From Azadirachta indica (lineage: Eukaryota > Streptophyta > Magnoliopsida > Sapindales > Meliaceae), in contig CM040441.1 in NCBI GenBank assembly GCA_022749755.1, forward strand, positions 19,531,475 through 19,595,474: DNA of 64,000 nt, in the 5' to 3' direction. A model generated the notes under the pieces. It was not told the origin of the DNA and ran no database searches. It saw only the letters and a program-made list of their open reading frames with translations. Below, piece after piece: positions 36,001 to 46,710 of the stretch (its first letter is position 1; the number at the start of each line of letters is the position of its first letter). The translations under genes were made by a program, and so were the position numbers.

Positions 36001-38997
36001 ATTAAGTGGACTTATTTAGATTGATTATATTTAGTTTTATGAAATATATTTTTTCGTCAAGTAGTATTACCTTTTTCTTATGTAACTTTATTATTTTAGC
36101 CTATATAAAAGCATATTTATGGACTTAGTTTAATATTTAAGTGAGACTCAATACAATATTTTCTTTTTTTTTTAACAATTTGATTGTAATCAAAGAACTT
36201 ATTAAACATTGAAAAAGTTGTTTTACTTCAATTAGGAGAAACTCAAGCTTTGGGGTTTTGAAAGCCAATCTTTTAGAGTTCTTCAAAGTTTTAATTGTCT
36301 ACATAGCCTAAATTTAGTTTTAAAAATTTTATTTCATTACTCTCATAACATAATCTTAAGGACTTATCAATTATGTAATTATATAGTCTTTGCTAAAAGT
36401 TGAATTGTGATAAAAAAGCAAAAATTTTTTTGTTAAAAAACACATAATAATTCCCTAGCACAATATCTATTTCAAGAAGTTCTACTAAGAAAAGCTATTG
36501 CGAATGGCTATTTTGGGAATTTTAAGGGAAATGTAGAGTAAAATCCTGATTTTAAAGTGAGTGTGGAGGGTGTCTCTAACCTACTTACATATATATCCAA
36601 CCTGGGGCTATACACACCTAGAGCCATTCTCTTTGCTTCCCAATTTCCCACAAATGAATATTTTTTTTCCCCAAAAAAAGGATGTTTGCAAATTTGTTAG
36701 TGTTGTAACTGCTTTTGTGCTTTTTCCCATTCTCATATTGTCATAAATGTCTAGTTATGGATCTTTCTTATTTTCAACTATGTATTGAAATGACAAATTA
36801 TCACCATAGGTGCCCCCTTGGGTGGTCTGGACACGCTTAATGCTCCTAGGCTATCCCATAGGCTATCCCAAGTTCGAGTACTAATAGGGGATAAGAGTTT
36901 GGTATATTTCGTGGGTGAAGTTTCTCACTCTCATCTAAAACATCTAAAAAATTAAAAAAAATTGCCATCATAGGTTCAAGTACAGTAGGTATGTAATTTT
37001 AGTCACTCATATATATTCTAAGTTTCTAACCTCTATGTGTTGTGAATGAGACGCAGATTCTGGTTCAACTGGTCTCCTCTCCTCATTACTTGGAGCTGGA
37101 TGTGAGTGTGACGGCTATAGTGTCCGAATAGTAGGACATTCTTTGGGAGGTTCCATTGGTGTATTGCTGGGACTACGAGTATGGTTTCTCTTTTATCTTT
37201 TGACATATGTATTGTTTTGTCTATTTCTTAGCAGAAAAATTGTACTCCCTAGTGCAGTGATCAAGTATCTAGCAGCCTTTCTATAGCTGTTTGCTCTCCT
37301 AATTTTATTGCTTTTTTTGCAGCTATATAGTCGATTCCCAAATTTACATGTCTATGCATATGGGGCCCTTCCATGTGTGGATTCAGTCGTTGCTAATGCT
37401 TGTACAGAATTTGTCACAAGGTAATTGAAATTGTTATTCATGCTGCTGAAAAGTATATCAAGGCAAGTCATCTGTTTTTCTTTTCTTGGAGTTTAGTGTT
37501 TTTCATTGTAAATGTTTGAGCTTTCTGCAGCATTGTATACGACAATGAATTTTCTGCACGCCTTTCAGTTGGATCAATCTTGCGGCTTCGTGCAGCTGCA
37601 ATAATGGCACTATCACAAGACACAACTGATACAACATCAATCTTCAAACTTGCACGCCGATTTCTCTATGCTAGCAAGTGTGAAATACATAAAGTTGATA
37701 TGAATAATCCAGCAGAATATCATTCTAATGTCAGGCCGGTTGAGGATCTAAATCACCAAATTTATGGGGGTCAGTTCATGAGAATGACACTTGCTATTCC
37801 CATCTTATACATATGTTTTGCATATTTTATAGCATGCTAAAAGTGCATAAATCATGATTAGTCTCTATTTTAAAGATTCATTTGGGATTTAAAGGTGGCC
37901 AAAGTACAACTGATACTTTTTGTTGTGCCTAATTTAAGGCAGCTCAAAAGCCAATCAAATTCGTGTCATGTTGTGTTAGCCTCTATGCTTTTCCTATTTA
38001 AAATTTGTAATTGATTAACTTATTAAATATCACTCAATTTAGTTGTTACACAACAATTACCACGTACTAGTAATCTTTTTAAGTTTTAGAATTCTTTTAA
38101 AATTTTTAATTAATTATTCAGATTTTCATGTTCTTCGCATTGTACCATTAGACTTTTGTGCCTAACAAGAATCCAAGCTGAACTTGTGAGCTCATCTGTT
38201 ATGCCAACTCTTGATGTGAGACTGGATGTGAATGTATTTTTTCTGACATATTTTACCTCTCACTACAGGGTGCAACAAAATTAAGAGGGACTTTTCCCTT
38301 TTGAACGAGGCTGAGCTTGGAACAAATATTTCTGTAGCCAATGATGAAGAATTCATTAATCCTTTCCATGATATTGCTGTGGAAGTGAATCAATTAAGTG
38401 ATCCAGTGTCTCAGTTTATGGAAACTGTAACTGGATCTGAAAATGTGTCATCTTGGAATAGCATTGAGATGTTTTTACCAGGCCTTGTAATTCATATTGC
38501 ACCACAAGAGAAGAACTTGAACATACCTATCTGGAAAAGCTGGAGAAAACAAAAGAGGGTACAGAGATATAATGCTTTTGTAGCAAACAGAGAAAGCTTT
38601 ACAGATATAGTTATCTCACCAACCATGTTTCTTGATCATCTTCCATGGAGGTACTGTACTAACTCAATTATTTCTTTACATGTCAAATGAGGATAGGGCT
38701 ACAATACAGCGGTTGTATGGTACAATTGCTATGTTTGGACCGTTGGATTACTGAAAATGTAATCTAACAGTCAATATAAAGTGGAGATAAAGCATGAATT
38801 CTGTTGAGGAGTCTTAAATTCTCGTGAATGTACCATACACCAGTTGTGCAGTAGCATGACTCGTAGAATGAATAGGTAGGAAAATCTCAACTTTAAGGCT
38901 TATATTTGTCAGATGTTACCATGCTATGCAAAAAGTACTGGAAGCTCAGAGCAGCCAAGAAGCTCAAGATACTGTGGAAGCATTCGAAGCCGTGTGA
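24409..38997 (+). CDS. Four-transmembrane class-3 lipase, sn-1-specific diacylglycerol lipase-like
   Basis: Fourteen exons join in frame to about 763 residues: 24409-24714, 25211-25346, 25853-26072, 26147-26247, 27335-27456, 27543-27634, 28549-28654, 32812-32966, 33215-33342, 37057-37178, 37323-37420, 37531-37769, 38269-38650, 38913-38997. All sites are GT-AG except the donor after exon 8, read as GC. The ATG precedes a poly-Glu run. Exons 1-3 carry four hydrophobic segments (IIAAIANVIVVIIGVFLVLI; ISPIVVVSTTACM; FAIVISFFQFLGATYLMF; LLVLFVIMVCFVALVQCF), as in animal DAGL alpha/beta. VRGTETPEDLITD, FPHYGHWGIVEAAR and the elbow VGHSLGGSIG (Ser about 484) mark the class-3 alpha/beta-hydrolase domain; probable triad partners are Asp in IVYDNEF (about 533) and His in FLDHLPWRC (about 732). 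The closest relative I recognise is Arabidopsis At1g05790. Expected reaction: sn-1 hydrolysis of membrane diacylglycerol; the plant substrate is inferred. No internal stop seen. Confidence 0.92.
26835..26938. repeat. CT and GT microsatellites in lipase intron 4
   Basis: Two TC runs (about 26851-26861 and 26911-26928), the second followed directly by a short GT run. Intronic and ordinary. Confidence 0.8.
28655..32811. other. 4.2 kb lipase intron 7
   Basis: AT-rich with long T and A runs. No protein-like frame recognised. I could not delimit an insertion, although the size and the change of texture around 29450-29900 and 30450-30980 suggest old transposon sequence. Confidence 0.4.
32971..33006. 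repeat. (CT)n microsatellite at the start of lipase intron 8
   Basis: About 18 CT repeats starting four bases after the presumed GC splice donor (32967-32968). The run gives a pyrimidine tract at the 5' end of the intron, an unusual place for one. Confidence 0.9.
33505..34689. mobile_element. 1.2 kb non-autonomous Mutator-like element in lipase intron 9
   Basis: Terminal inverted repeats of about 80 bp. The left begins GGAAAAATACCAATTTC and contains CAAAATTACACTTTTGG; the reverse complement of the right begins GGAAGAATATCAATTTC and contains the same 17 bases. The element is flanked by an exact 9 bp duplication TAATTTAAT (33496-33504 and 34690-34698). The interior is AT-rich with no coding potential seen. 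Together with further AT-rich sequence it accounts for much of the length of this 3.7 kb intron. Confidence 0.92.
36810..36965 (+). mobile_element. Possible tRNA-derived SINE in lipase intron 9
   Basis: Begins GTGCCCCCTTGGGTGGTCTGG, reminiscent of an A box. A B-box-like AAGTTCGAGTAC lies about 60 bp on, and the segment ends in an A-rich tail (ATTAAAAAAAATT). CCATAGGT before the segment and TCATAGGT after the tail could be an imperfect target duplication. Confidence 0.35.
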
Positions 38998-39242
38998 CTT
39001 AATATTCTATGCAGTAAAGTCTAAACTTATGTCTTCTCTTTCCTAATAGCCTTTGCTTTGCATAGATATATTTTGTTCTTTTAGAACTGCAATAGATTCC
39101 TCCCATCTTGCTTCTTTGGTCTTTGAATTAGAAATCAATTAAATATAATTAATTTATGACTTATTCATTTCTTCTTTTAGAGCTGATTTTTATCCTCATA
39201 CAAGATTGAGACTATGAATTCGATTTCCTCTTATATATTTTT

Positions 39243-39505
39243 TAGGATAAAAATTACACTTCTAAAGTTTAGTTAAAAAAATATTTTAATTTTACTGATT
39301 TTAATAATATCTAAATATTTTTTTATTATAATGATTATAATTCTATTTAATCATGATTATTTTTAGAGTCAAATGTACTAGAAGATTTATTTTTGTTAAA
39401 ATTTATTGATTAAACTAATAGACAAGAATTTGCTTGAATATTTTTAAAATTATTAAGATTAAATATATATTTGATCAAAACTTGGGAGTATGTATGTCTT
39501 TTTTA
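39243..39505. mobile_element. Possible small MITE downstream of the lipase gene
   Basis: The left end (TTACACTTCTAAAGTTTAGT) and the reverse complement of the right end (CATACTCCCAAGTTTTGATC) align over roughly 55-60 bp with many mismatches. No target duplication found. Confidence 0.35.
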
Positions 39506-40984
39506 TATGTTAAAATTATAAGCACTAATTTACATAGATAAATAAAATTTTATTTTTTCAGAAAAAACTCTTTATAAACATGTTTTTCTGTGTAATTAAA
39601 GTGCATTTACTAGTCTTCTTTCTCCTCTTATTTATTTATTTATTTTGAAGTGGATTTTGCATATTTTTCTTAAGGGCTATTGACATATATTGTTCAATTT
39701 TGGTGAAAATATAGATGCATCCTGTAGTTTGATGAAATAGACATATACTTTCCTCAAGTTTTAAAAATGAACAAGAATGACTGCGAATGATATTAAAACT
39801 ATACGATAAAAGAGGCATTTTGAGGGCATGAGAAATGAAGAACCTCGCTCAGGTATCAAGCTGATTTCGGAATTAAGGGGATAATTCGATGTTTACAAAA
39901 TAAAAGGAATGAATGAGTTCATCGCATAAGAAAAATAATAAAGGAATACAGATGTCACCACCCAAAGTTGTTAAATAAAAGATACAAAATTTATAAATAT
40001 TTGTAATTGAATGGAATTTATTAAAGAGATATAAAATAAATTGACCACTCAATAGAATCCACTAAAGAGACACGGAGATGAAAGAAAACATTTAAATTTT
40101 AAGGTTTTAACCAAAAATGATCACAATTGACCTTTGATAATCAATTTTGATTTTCTAATTAATTTTGAATAAAAAATTACAATACTTGCATCAAATGGAC
40201 AAAACTACCCTTGATCTACCTTCTTCTTTCACTTTTGACTTTCTCGAACTCTCTTCGTTATTTTCTTTCCTTTGTTTCTTTGTTGTATTCACAAAACACT
40301 CGAGCAATCGGGAGAGTAAACTATACATATTCGAAATAGAGATTCTCTATAAACAGAAGTGATTGATCTCGGTAGAGCAGATTGCACAACGTGAGCACAA
40401 CATACCAAGGCAAATCAATCTATTAGGTGTGATTTCCGATTTTGAATGGTGAAAATGGTAGTAATTAATCATGCATGTACTAGTTTAGGTGTTAGAAACT
40501 TGTTGTGTGAAAGATTGTTAAAAAAGTGGGAAAATCATGTGACATTTGAGAGAAATTGCGAAAATTAAAACGGGATCGGCGGATGGGTTATGATTGAGAA
40601 AACTTGAGAGTGCTGCTCGAGAGTCCTCAAGCATGTGTTGCAATCTCAAGCATGGCAGAATGCATGCACAAATGCTTTGTTCATTCTACAATTGTATTAG
40701 CCAACATATTCCACATATTAGCATAAAATATAAATAATATATCTATCTATTATAGTTAATTGTGAAGCATGCACAAATCTATTACCAAGTACCGACCAAT
40801 GGCATATAAAAATGAAGCTGAACTAAACATATTCCACACACAACAAGTAAATAAACTTATCTTATTAAAACTAATGAAATTTGAAGGTGATCTCAAATAC
40901 AGGTAATTTAAAATGTTAAACAAGTTGTATATTGCTAAAAATGTACGTAATAAAACTAGAAACAATTAACTTGGGTGAAGAGGA

Positions 40985-43250
40985 ATCAGATTTCTGCATG
41001 TGGCACGGTTGTGACCAATGGCATGGCACCAAGAACTCCTTCTCATAACGACGTCTTTTCCTTGGGACAGGATCTGCTATTTTCTCGATCGACCGGTTGG
41101 AATGCATTCTCTTGGAGGCTTGACGTTCCTTTCACATAACTTCGATGAAATCACCCAATTACTCTCGTCTCCTATCGGGTGGATTGGCTCAGTGTACGCT
41201 TGGATGGGTGTACATGTGCTGTAAAATAGTGAACAAATCAAATTAATTGCAAGTTGAACATGTCTATATGTAACAAAAGCATGAGCGTAAGGTAATTGTG
41301 AAATTTCAAAAAGTTTGCACTAGCATTTCTTTAACTGTAGATCCACTACATCTACCCTTCCCCGATCATTCACTTGAAACTCAAATCGCATAACTGGGTC
41401 CACAATTATAGTTTTTGACAACTCTATTTGCTCATCAATCCTACCTTGTGCCCATGCAGTCAAGTACTTTTATTGCGTAGCAGCCAACTCTCAACACTAT
41501 TTTTGGATAACAAACCTAATAAAGTCGACTAGCGTTATAATGGGGAGAGCCCGTGCATGTCTTAGCAAGAAATTCATACTCTCAGCAATGTTAGTGGCCA
41601 ACATATCATGCTATCACAAAAGGAAGTGTGATCTAGCCCATCTCTAAACACCCACTTCATTTTCTAAGTGTGCTGCAACAGCAGGATGCATCAACCTCGT
41701 ATTGTCCATAAATTCATTAAACTCTCTAATTTGATATGCTTCAGCAGTGCAACAATATGTTGTCATGAAAGTTTTAATCATTTTTTGTCGCATCTTATAT
41801 TTCGCCTTAAGATTCTTGGAAATATGGTAAGCACAAAACCCCTGTACTGCATCTGAAAAAACTGTGAAAATTCCTTTCTCAATGGAGGTATGATAGTTAG
41901 AGACAAAAACTAAGTCCTTCATCGGACCAATTACATCTCGTAACTCTGAAAAGAAACATTTTCACGATGCATCATTCTCTGAATCCGTAACTTTGAAGGC
42001 AACATGGTATATTCCATTATTTCCATCCACCGCAACTACAACAAATAATGACCCACAGTACTTTTTCTTTAGAAATGTGCCATCCATAACAATAACAGAT
42101 CAGATAGTGTTGCGAAACCTTCAAATACATAGACCTAGTGCTATGAAGAAGTATAAGAAGTAATCCTCGACATCAGTTTTAATCGCAGTGACCATAGCCA
42201 TATTTTTTTTTTTTTAAGGATGTGGCAATACAATGGTAATTCATTATACGATTTACTTGAATCTCCACATAATAGCTTCAACGCTTCTTCCTTACTCCGC
42301 CTAGTCTTAGAATTAAGAAGATGAACCCTGTGATCGTTCTGAATATTGTCACAAATATTCCTCAGAGTGTAAATTCTACTAGCATCTTTGAACTTATCCT
42401 TAATAATTTGGCCGATAAGCCGAGTTGTTGCTTGTTGATGTCCATCCTGTAACTTGTCATTCTGACATATATGTCCTGTGTCAATGCGTGTAACTCAAAA
42501 ATAAGCAACATTGTCATTCCTAATTGCCTGAATTCGCCATTTACAACCTTTCACAACACACTTCGCTTCAATTCTTTGGGTGGTTGACTTAGAAACTTTG
42601 AACTGAAAGTGGTTCTTCAATGCTATCAACCCAAGTTTATCTCGCAGCTCTTGTTTCGTTCTAAAAATGTGGCCCACGCACACTGCATGCATTGCACGGT
42701 TGCTCGATGAAGCATCGCCAATGAGTGTTGTCGACGAGAAGATTAGAGGCAAAAAACGAATGTACTGGTTTCATGATGATGGATCTCTTTTTGGGCTACT
42801 TTCGCCTACTGGATCAGGACGAGTAGCTTCCTTTTGCTCAGTAGTTTTTTCGTTATCAGCAACATTTCTAAATTCCCTATCAATAAAAAAATCTATGCCA
42901 ACGAAGTCTGGTTGACATATATAATACTCCGGGTGTGGTATGACATTCTAGTAAGGTGAAGAAATACCTCCATCCAAGGTGGTTGCATCGTCTTCGTTGA
43001 CATGTTGCTCATGCTGACCAATAGATGAATCTATGTGTTTAGCCAATGATGGTTGCTCTTCATTTTGCATTGATAGACGCAAATGATATGTTGCACGAGA
43101 ATACTGGAATTGTGTTGGGATTGGAAGAACCAGAGTAGTCGGATAATTACTTCCCCTTAAAGACCTAAACGAGGGAATTGTTTCCCCAGGCCTAGTGAAA
43201 TGATTGTCATCATGGCTTTGCTTGTACGGTTTCTCCCACTCGTTTCATGT
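40985..43250 (-). pseudogene. MURA transposase, dead copy 3
   Basis: Minus-strand reading. MuDR-type domain at 42752-42495 (LGLIALKNHFQFKVSKS, AKCVVKGCKWRIQAIRND), then TTRLIGQIIKDKFKDASRIY (about 42440-42380). The catalytic domain has FLYFFIALGLCI, VIVMDGTFLKKKYCGSLF (about 42085) and VDGNNGIYHVAF, then DLVFVSNYHTSIEKGIFTVF at about 41915, with Asn where the second catalytic Asp of SDRH is normally found. It continues FCAYHISKNLKAKYK and MLATNIAESMNF. The SWIM finger (CKLFEISQLPYAHAF, about 41330) has its first Cys followed by a stop, and a knuckle IGHNRATCRNLIP lies near 41000. At least six in-frame stops or shifts. Confidence 0.9.
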
Positions 43251-43662
43251 TCAAATACAATGCACAATATGCCTTTATGCTTGATAAGTAGTCTAAATTG
43301 TTAGAGTTCATAAATATTATGAACGTGAATTCATTGTTAATATTTGCAAGAACGAGGGCACTCCCTAACCTTGTACAATTTCAATAAAGATCGCCTTTAC
43401 CCTAATTTTCCACTTAGCAAGATTAATTTCATATGCTCTGTACATAATTTGCATAAAATTTTCAAACGAAATGTCTCAATCCACGCACAATGGCATGCTC
43501 TCTCAACCAATATATATCTTACCACTTTGCGGAGTCCGTTACCATAATCCGCCGAATCGAGTGTTAATCGTTAACTTTACAGCCATACTGCACCTATGTC
43601 ACAACATGTAAGTTATCAGTGAAAAATATAATAAGATAAATTCTACATAACACATATTTTGT

Positions 43663-43690
43663 CTTGCTCGAGAGTTAAGTCTCGAGCAAG
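43663..43690. repeat. Perfect palindrome in MULE copy 3 subterminal region
   Basis: CTTGCTCGAGA, a six-base loop GTTAAG, then TCTCGAGCAAG. A related GCTGCTCGAGAGTCCTCAAGC lies near the other end at about 40613. The same CTTGCTC/GAGCAAG and CTCGA cores build the hairpins at the right end of the 8.9 kb MULE. Confidence 0.9.
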
Positions 43691-44184
43691 CTTGGTATTG
43701 CTTTCTAGTTCGTCAATCCAATCATCTTCAACCTGTGAATTTCTTCATTTTTCTCATACAACTTTAACATCACAACAAATCTTCCAACTTTAACTATTGC
43801 ATTGTATATTTTTAAGTAAAATAACAAAAAAAAATACACCTTAAACTAACTAAATTAAAAAGATAAAAGAATCGAATCTTACCTTTGTAATCAATCTTGG
43901 ATTGTTACAATTATTACTTGTTATAACGTATAACAATGATAAGGTTAATGGACGTTTGGATTGGGCATTAGAAATTATTTTTTGTTTTGTTTTGTTGTTA
44001 GAGAGGAAGTAGATGAATTGAGAAAGAGAAAAACAGAAAAGAGAAAACACTTAAGGGAAGGAATAGGGACAATTTGGTTTACCAATTATGAGAGTGGTCA
44101 GTTTTGAATGAAAATATTTAAGGTGGTCAAATTTGATTTCAAAGGGCAAATAGTGATCATTTTTTGTTAAAATCCTAAATTTTA

Positions 44185-46075
44185 TTGAAATTGTATTAAA
44201 TTCAATATATTGTTAGAATTACAATTTTGAGGGTTTATATAGCATACCTTGGAACAATCCTTCAAGAATAGGCAATAGGCAATTTTCAAAGCTAAAAAAT
44301 GAATGACTATTTGAAAAATTAAGAAGATCGCTAGAACATAATGTAAAATGTATTGAACCTAAGCTAAATAGTTCTTCAAGATCGTTCAACATTAATTATA
44401 CCTTTAAATTGAGCACCCTATGAAGAATTAGCAATAATTTCTTCTAGATACAGCTAAAATTAGCATCGCAGAGTGTGTTTCAAAGCTTACTTATTCATCT
44501 TTCCAATAATATCAATCTTTTTTTATTTAGTGCTTTTTGGTCTTTGTAAAATTTTGGGATTCATTTCTAGCATTTTGAGAAATTCTTCCTAATGAGCATA
44601 AGTTTGAGGAAATCATACTCCTATCTATCTATCGAATATAAAATGTAACTCATTATCATTGCAAGGCCTTGGCCCACTTTTTACCTACATAGCTTGTAAA
44701 ACTTCTTTCTTCCTTGCCTTCTAAGTCTTCTCACCAATAAATGTCTTGACGGCCAGAGAGAGATGTCTTCCAAGCCACTTCAATGAGTTTAGTGAATATG
44801 GTAAGGTTTAAATTTGCAAGAAAGATATGGCACAACATATTGTTCATGTAAATCTTAACTAGCTCATTCTCATCATTTTGCGTGCTTATTACGTTTCAAC
44901 ATTAAGTTACAAAGTACATTACAAAATCCAGGCGAGGTTTTGCGTATTATTGTTTAGTGGTATGAAATTGACTTTTCTTCACTTAGGAAGTATTTTCACC
45001 AAAATTTGGATGCTATCTCTGTCCATGACTAAATGGATTCAAGTAACAGTGAGACATACCAAGAATATGACCGACCTATTGGAGTATCAAAATTTTCTGA
45101 TTGGTGGCAGTGAAATTTGCGTCCATATAGCAAATGACTCAATGTGGTTACCTAGTGGTTAGATTAGCATTGGTCTTAGTCACTACTGTATCTCTTAAGA
45201 TCTTACCCAAACTCCCTAGTAGAGTTGCCAAAACTATAATGGGAAAATTTTACTTAATGAACATGTAAGTTGCTAAAAGTTGTCGTGCTTGAATTGGCTT
45301 TTAAGATATGCCTGATAGGCTTGATATGACTGAAAATTCTAATTTGGATTGAGCTTTCACGCCTTAATCTAAATTGCAAAGAGTCAGGCCCATCATGTTT
45401 TTTGAATCTTACTTAGGAGTCCAAGTCTTAATACAAAATAAAACTTAAACTATGAGTTCAAGATATATGATATATGTGGGAGCAAGATAATTTTAGTAAC
45501 AATGTAAAGGGATATAGGACAATAAAGATGAGTTGCAATTACTACCAAATAAATGTAATATCATATTGAGCAAGTGTTAAAATATGTCTACTAGATGGTT
45601 TGTGGCTTAATAGTTTTAAGGTTGCAAATAGTGGTGTTTTAGTGCCTAATGGTAGCAATTTGGTGTCTCTAAATGCAAGGAAGAAACAAGAATATTATAG
45701 TGACAAGTAAGGTTAAATTTCACACCAATGGTTGAGAAAAGGAATAATGCTAAGGTAATACCCAATGATGCTAAAGGATGTAAGAGAGATTTCATGAAGA
45801 AAGGGAGAAAGCTTCATGATGATAACCTCAAGGATGATCTTGAGTGTGTTGGCACATTCAGCTTGTATATGACCAAATTCTTCACTTTGAAAATCCATAC
45901 CTATACAAAACGAATCAAAACACCAATATCTCACTAAAAAAGGTTAGTGACCCATTCTGATAACGATTGAAAGATTCGTTGGTAGGTATTTTGCCAATTT
46001 TAATTAATTATTTAATTAATTAATTACTATCAATTATTTCCACAATTAATCTAATAATAAGTTAGAAATAAAATA
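44185..46075. other. Intergenic DNA, no gene recognised
   Basis: Open frames near 44878-45162 and 45713-45937 have no family motif that I recognise. Mixed composition suggests old retroelement sequence, but no LTR, primer-binding site or domain could be shown. Confidence 0.4.
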
Positions 46076-46083
46076 ATGACGAC

Positions 46084-46702
46084 TAGGGATGGCAATGGGG
46101 CGGGGTGGGGGTAGGGAGACATGCTCCATTCTCCACCCCGTTTTCTATTTTAACCCCCATTTCCCATCTCATTCCCCACAAAATTTAATAGGATAAGGAT
46201 AAAGAATCCCCGCACAGAAAATGAGTTCCCCATTCCTATATCAATTCCCTATTTTATATTATTTTTATAAATTAATTTGAATAATATAAGAATTTAATTA
46301 ACTTAAATAAAAATCTTATTAATATATTATTGAAAACACAATATAGGGTCTTTTTAATTTTTAATCTTTTACTTTTTTATTTATATATTCTATTTTTTAT
46401 AACATTAATTCATGACTTCATAATTTTTTTATTACTAATTACATTTAATTATAATATATAATTTTAAAAATTATAATATAAAATTTAATTTATAAATTAT
46501 AATATATTTATATTATGTTTTATTGGGAAATGGGGTGAAGGTAGGGTGGGGAGAGGTAAACCAATTTCCGTCCCATTAATAAATTGGGGATTAATTTCTC
46601 CCTGTTTTCCTACTCCATTCCTTGTAAATTTATCTGAATTCTCTTCAATTAGGGGTGGATCCCTATGAGTTTGGGTTCCCGTGGGAAATTTTGCCATCCC
46701 TA
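46084..46702. mobile_element. 619 bp hAT-type MITE
   Basis: Perfect terminal inverted repeats TAGGGATGGCAA ... TTGCCATCCCTA, continuing as imperfect G-rich ends (AATGGGGCGGGG on the left). Exact 8 bp target duplication ATGACGAC at 46076-46083 and 46703-46710, the hAT length. The ends are GC-rich with an AT-rich centre. No coding capacity; frames through it are artefacts. Confidence 0.95.
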
Positions 46703-46710
46703 ATGACGAC

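Larger units (their letters stand above)
40102..44175. mobile_element. 4.07 kb Mutator-like element downstream of the lipase gene
   Basis: Terminal inverted repeats of at least 55 bp. The left begins AGGTTTTAACCAAAAATGATC; the reverse complement of the right begins GGATTTTAACAAAAAATGATC, and CCTTTGA and ATCAA blocks also match. The element is flanked by an exact 9 bp duplication TAAATTTTA (40093-40101 and 44176-44184). It carries one minus-strand MURA relic related to the copy in the 8.9 kb element, and CTCGAG-containing subterminal palindromes. No Ulp1-like gene was seen. Confidence 0.92.

Noticed and set aside
44878..45162. 94-codon frame as a possible copia-like fragment
   Set aside because: No gag, integrase or RT motif could be identified.
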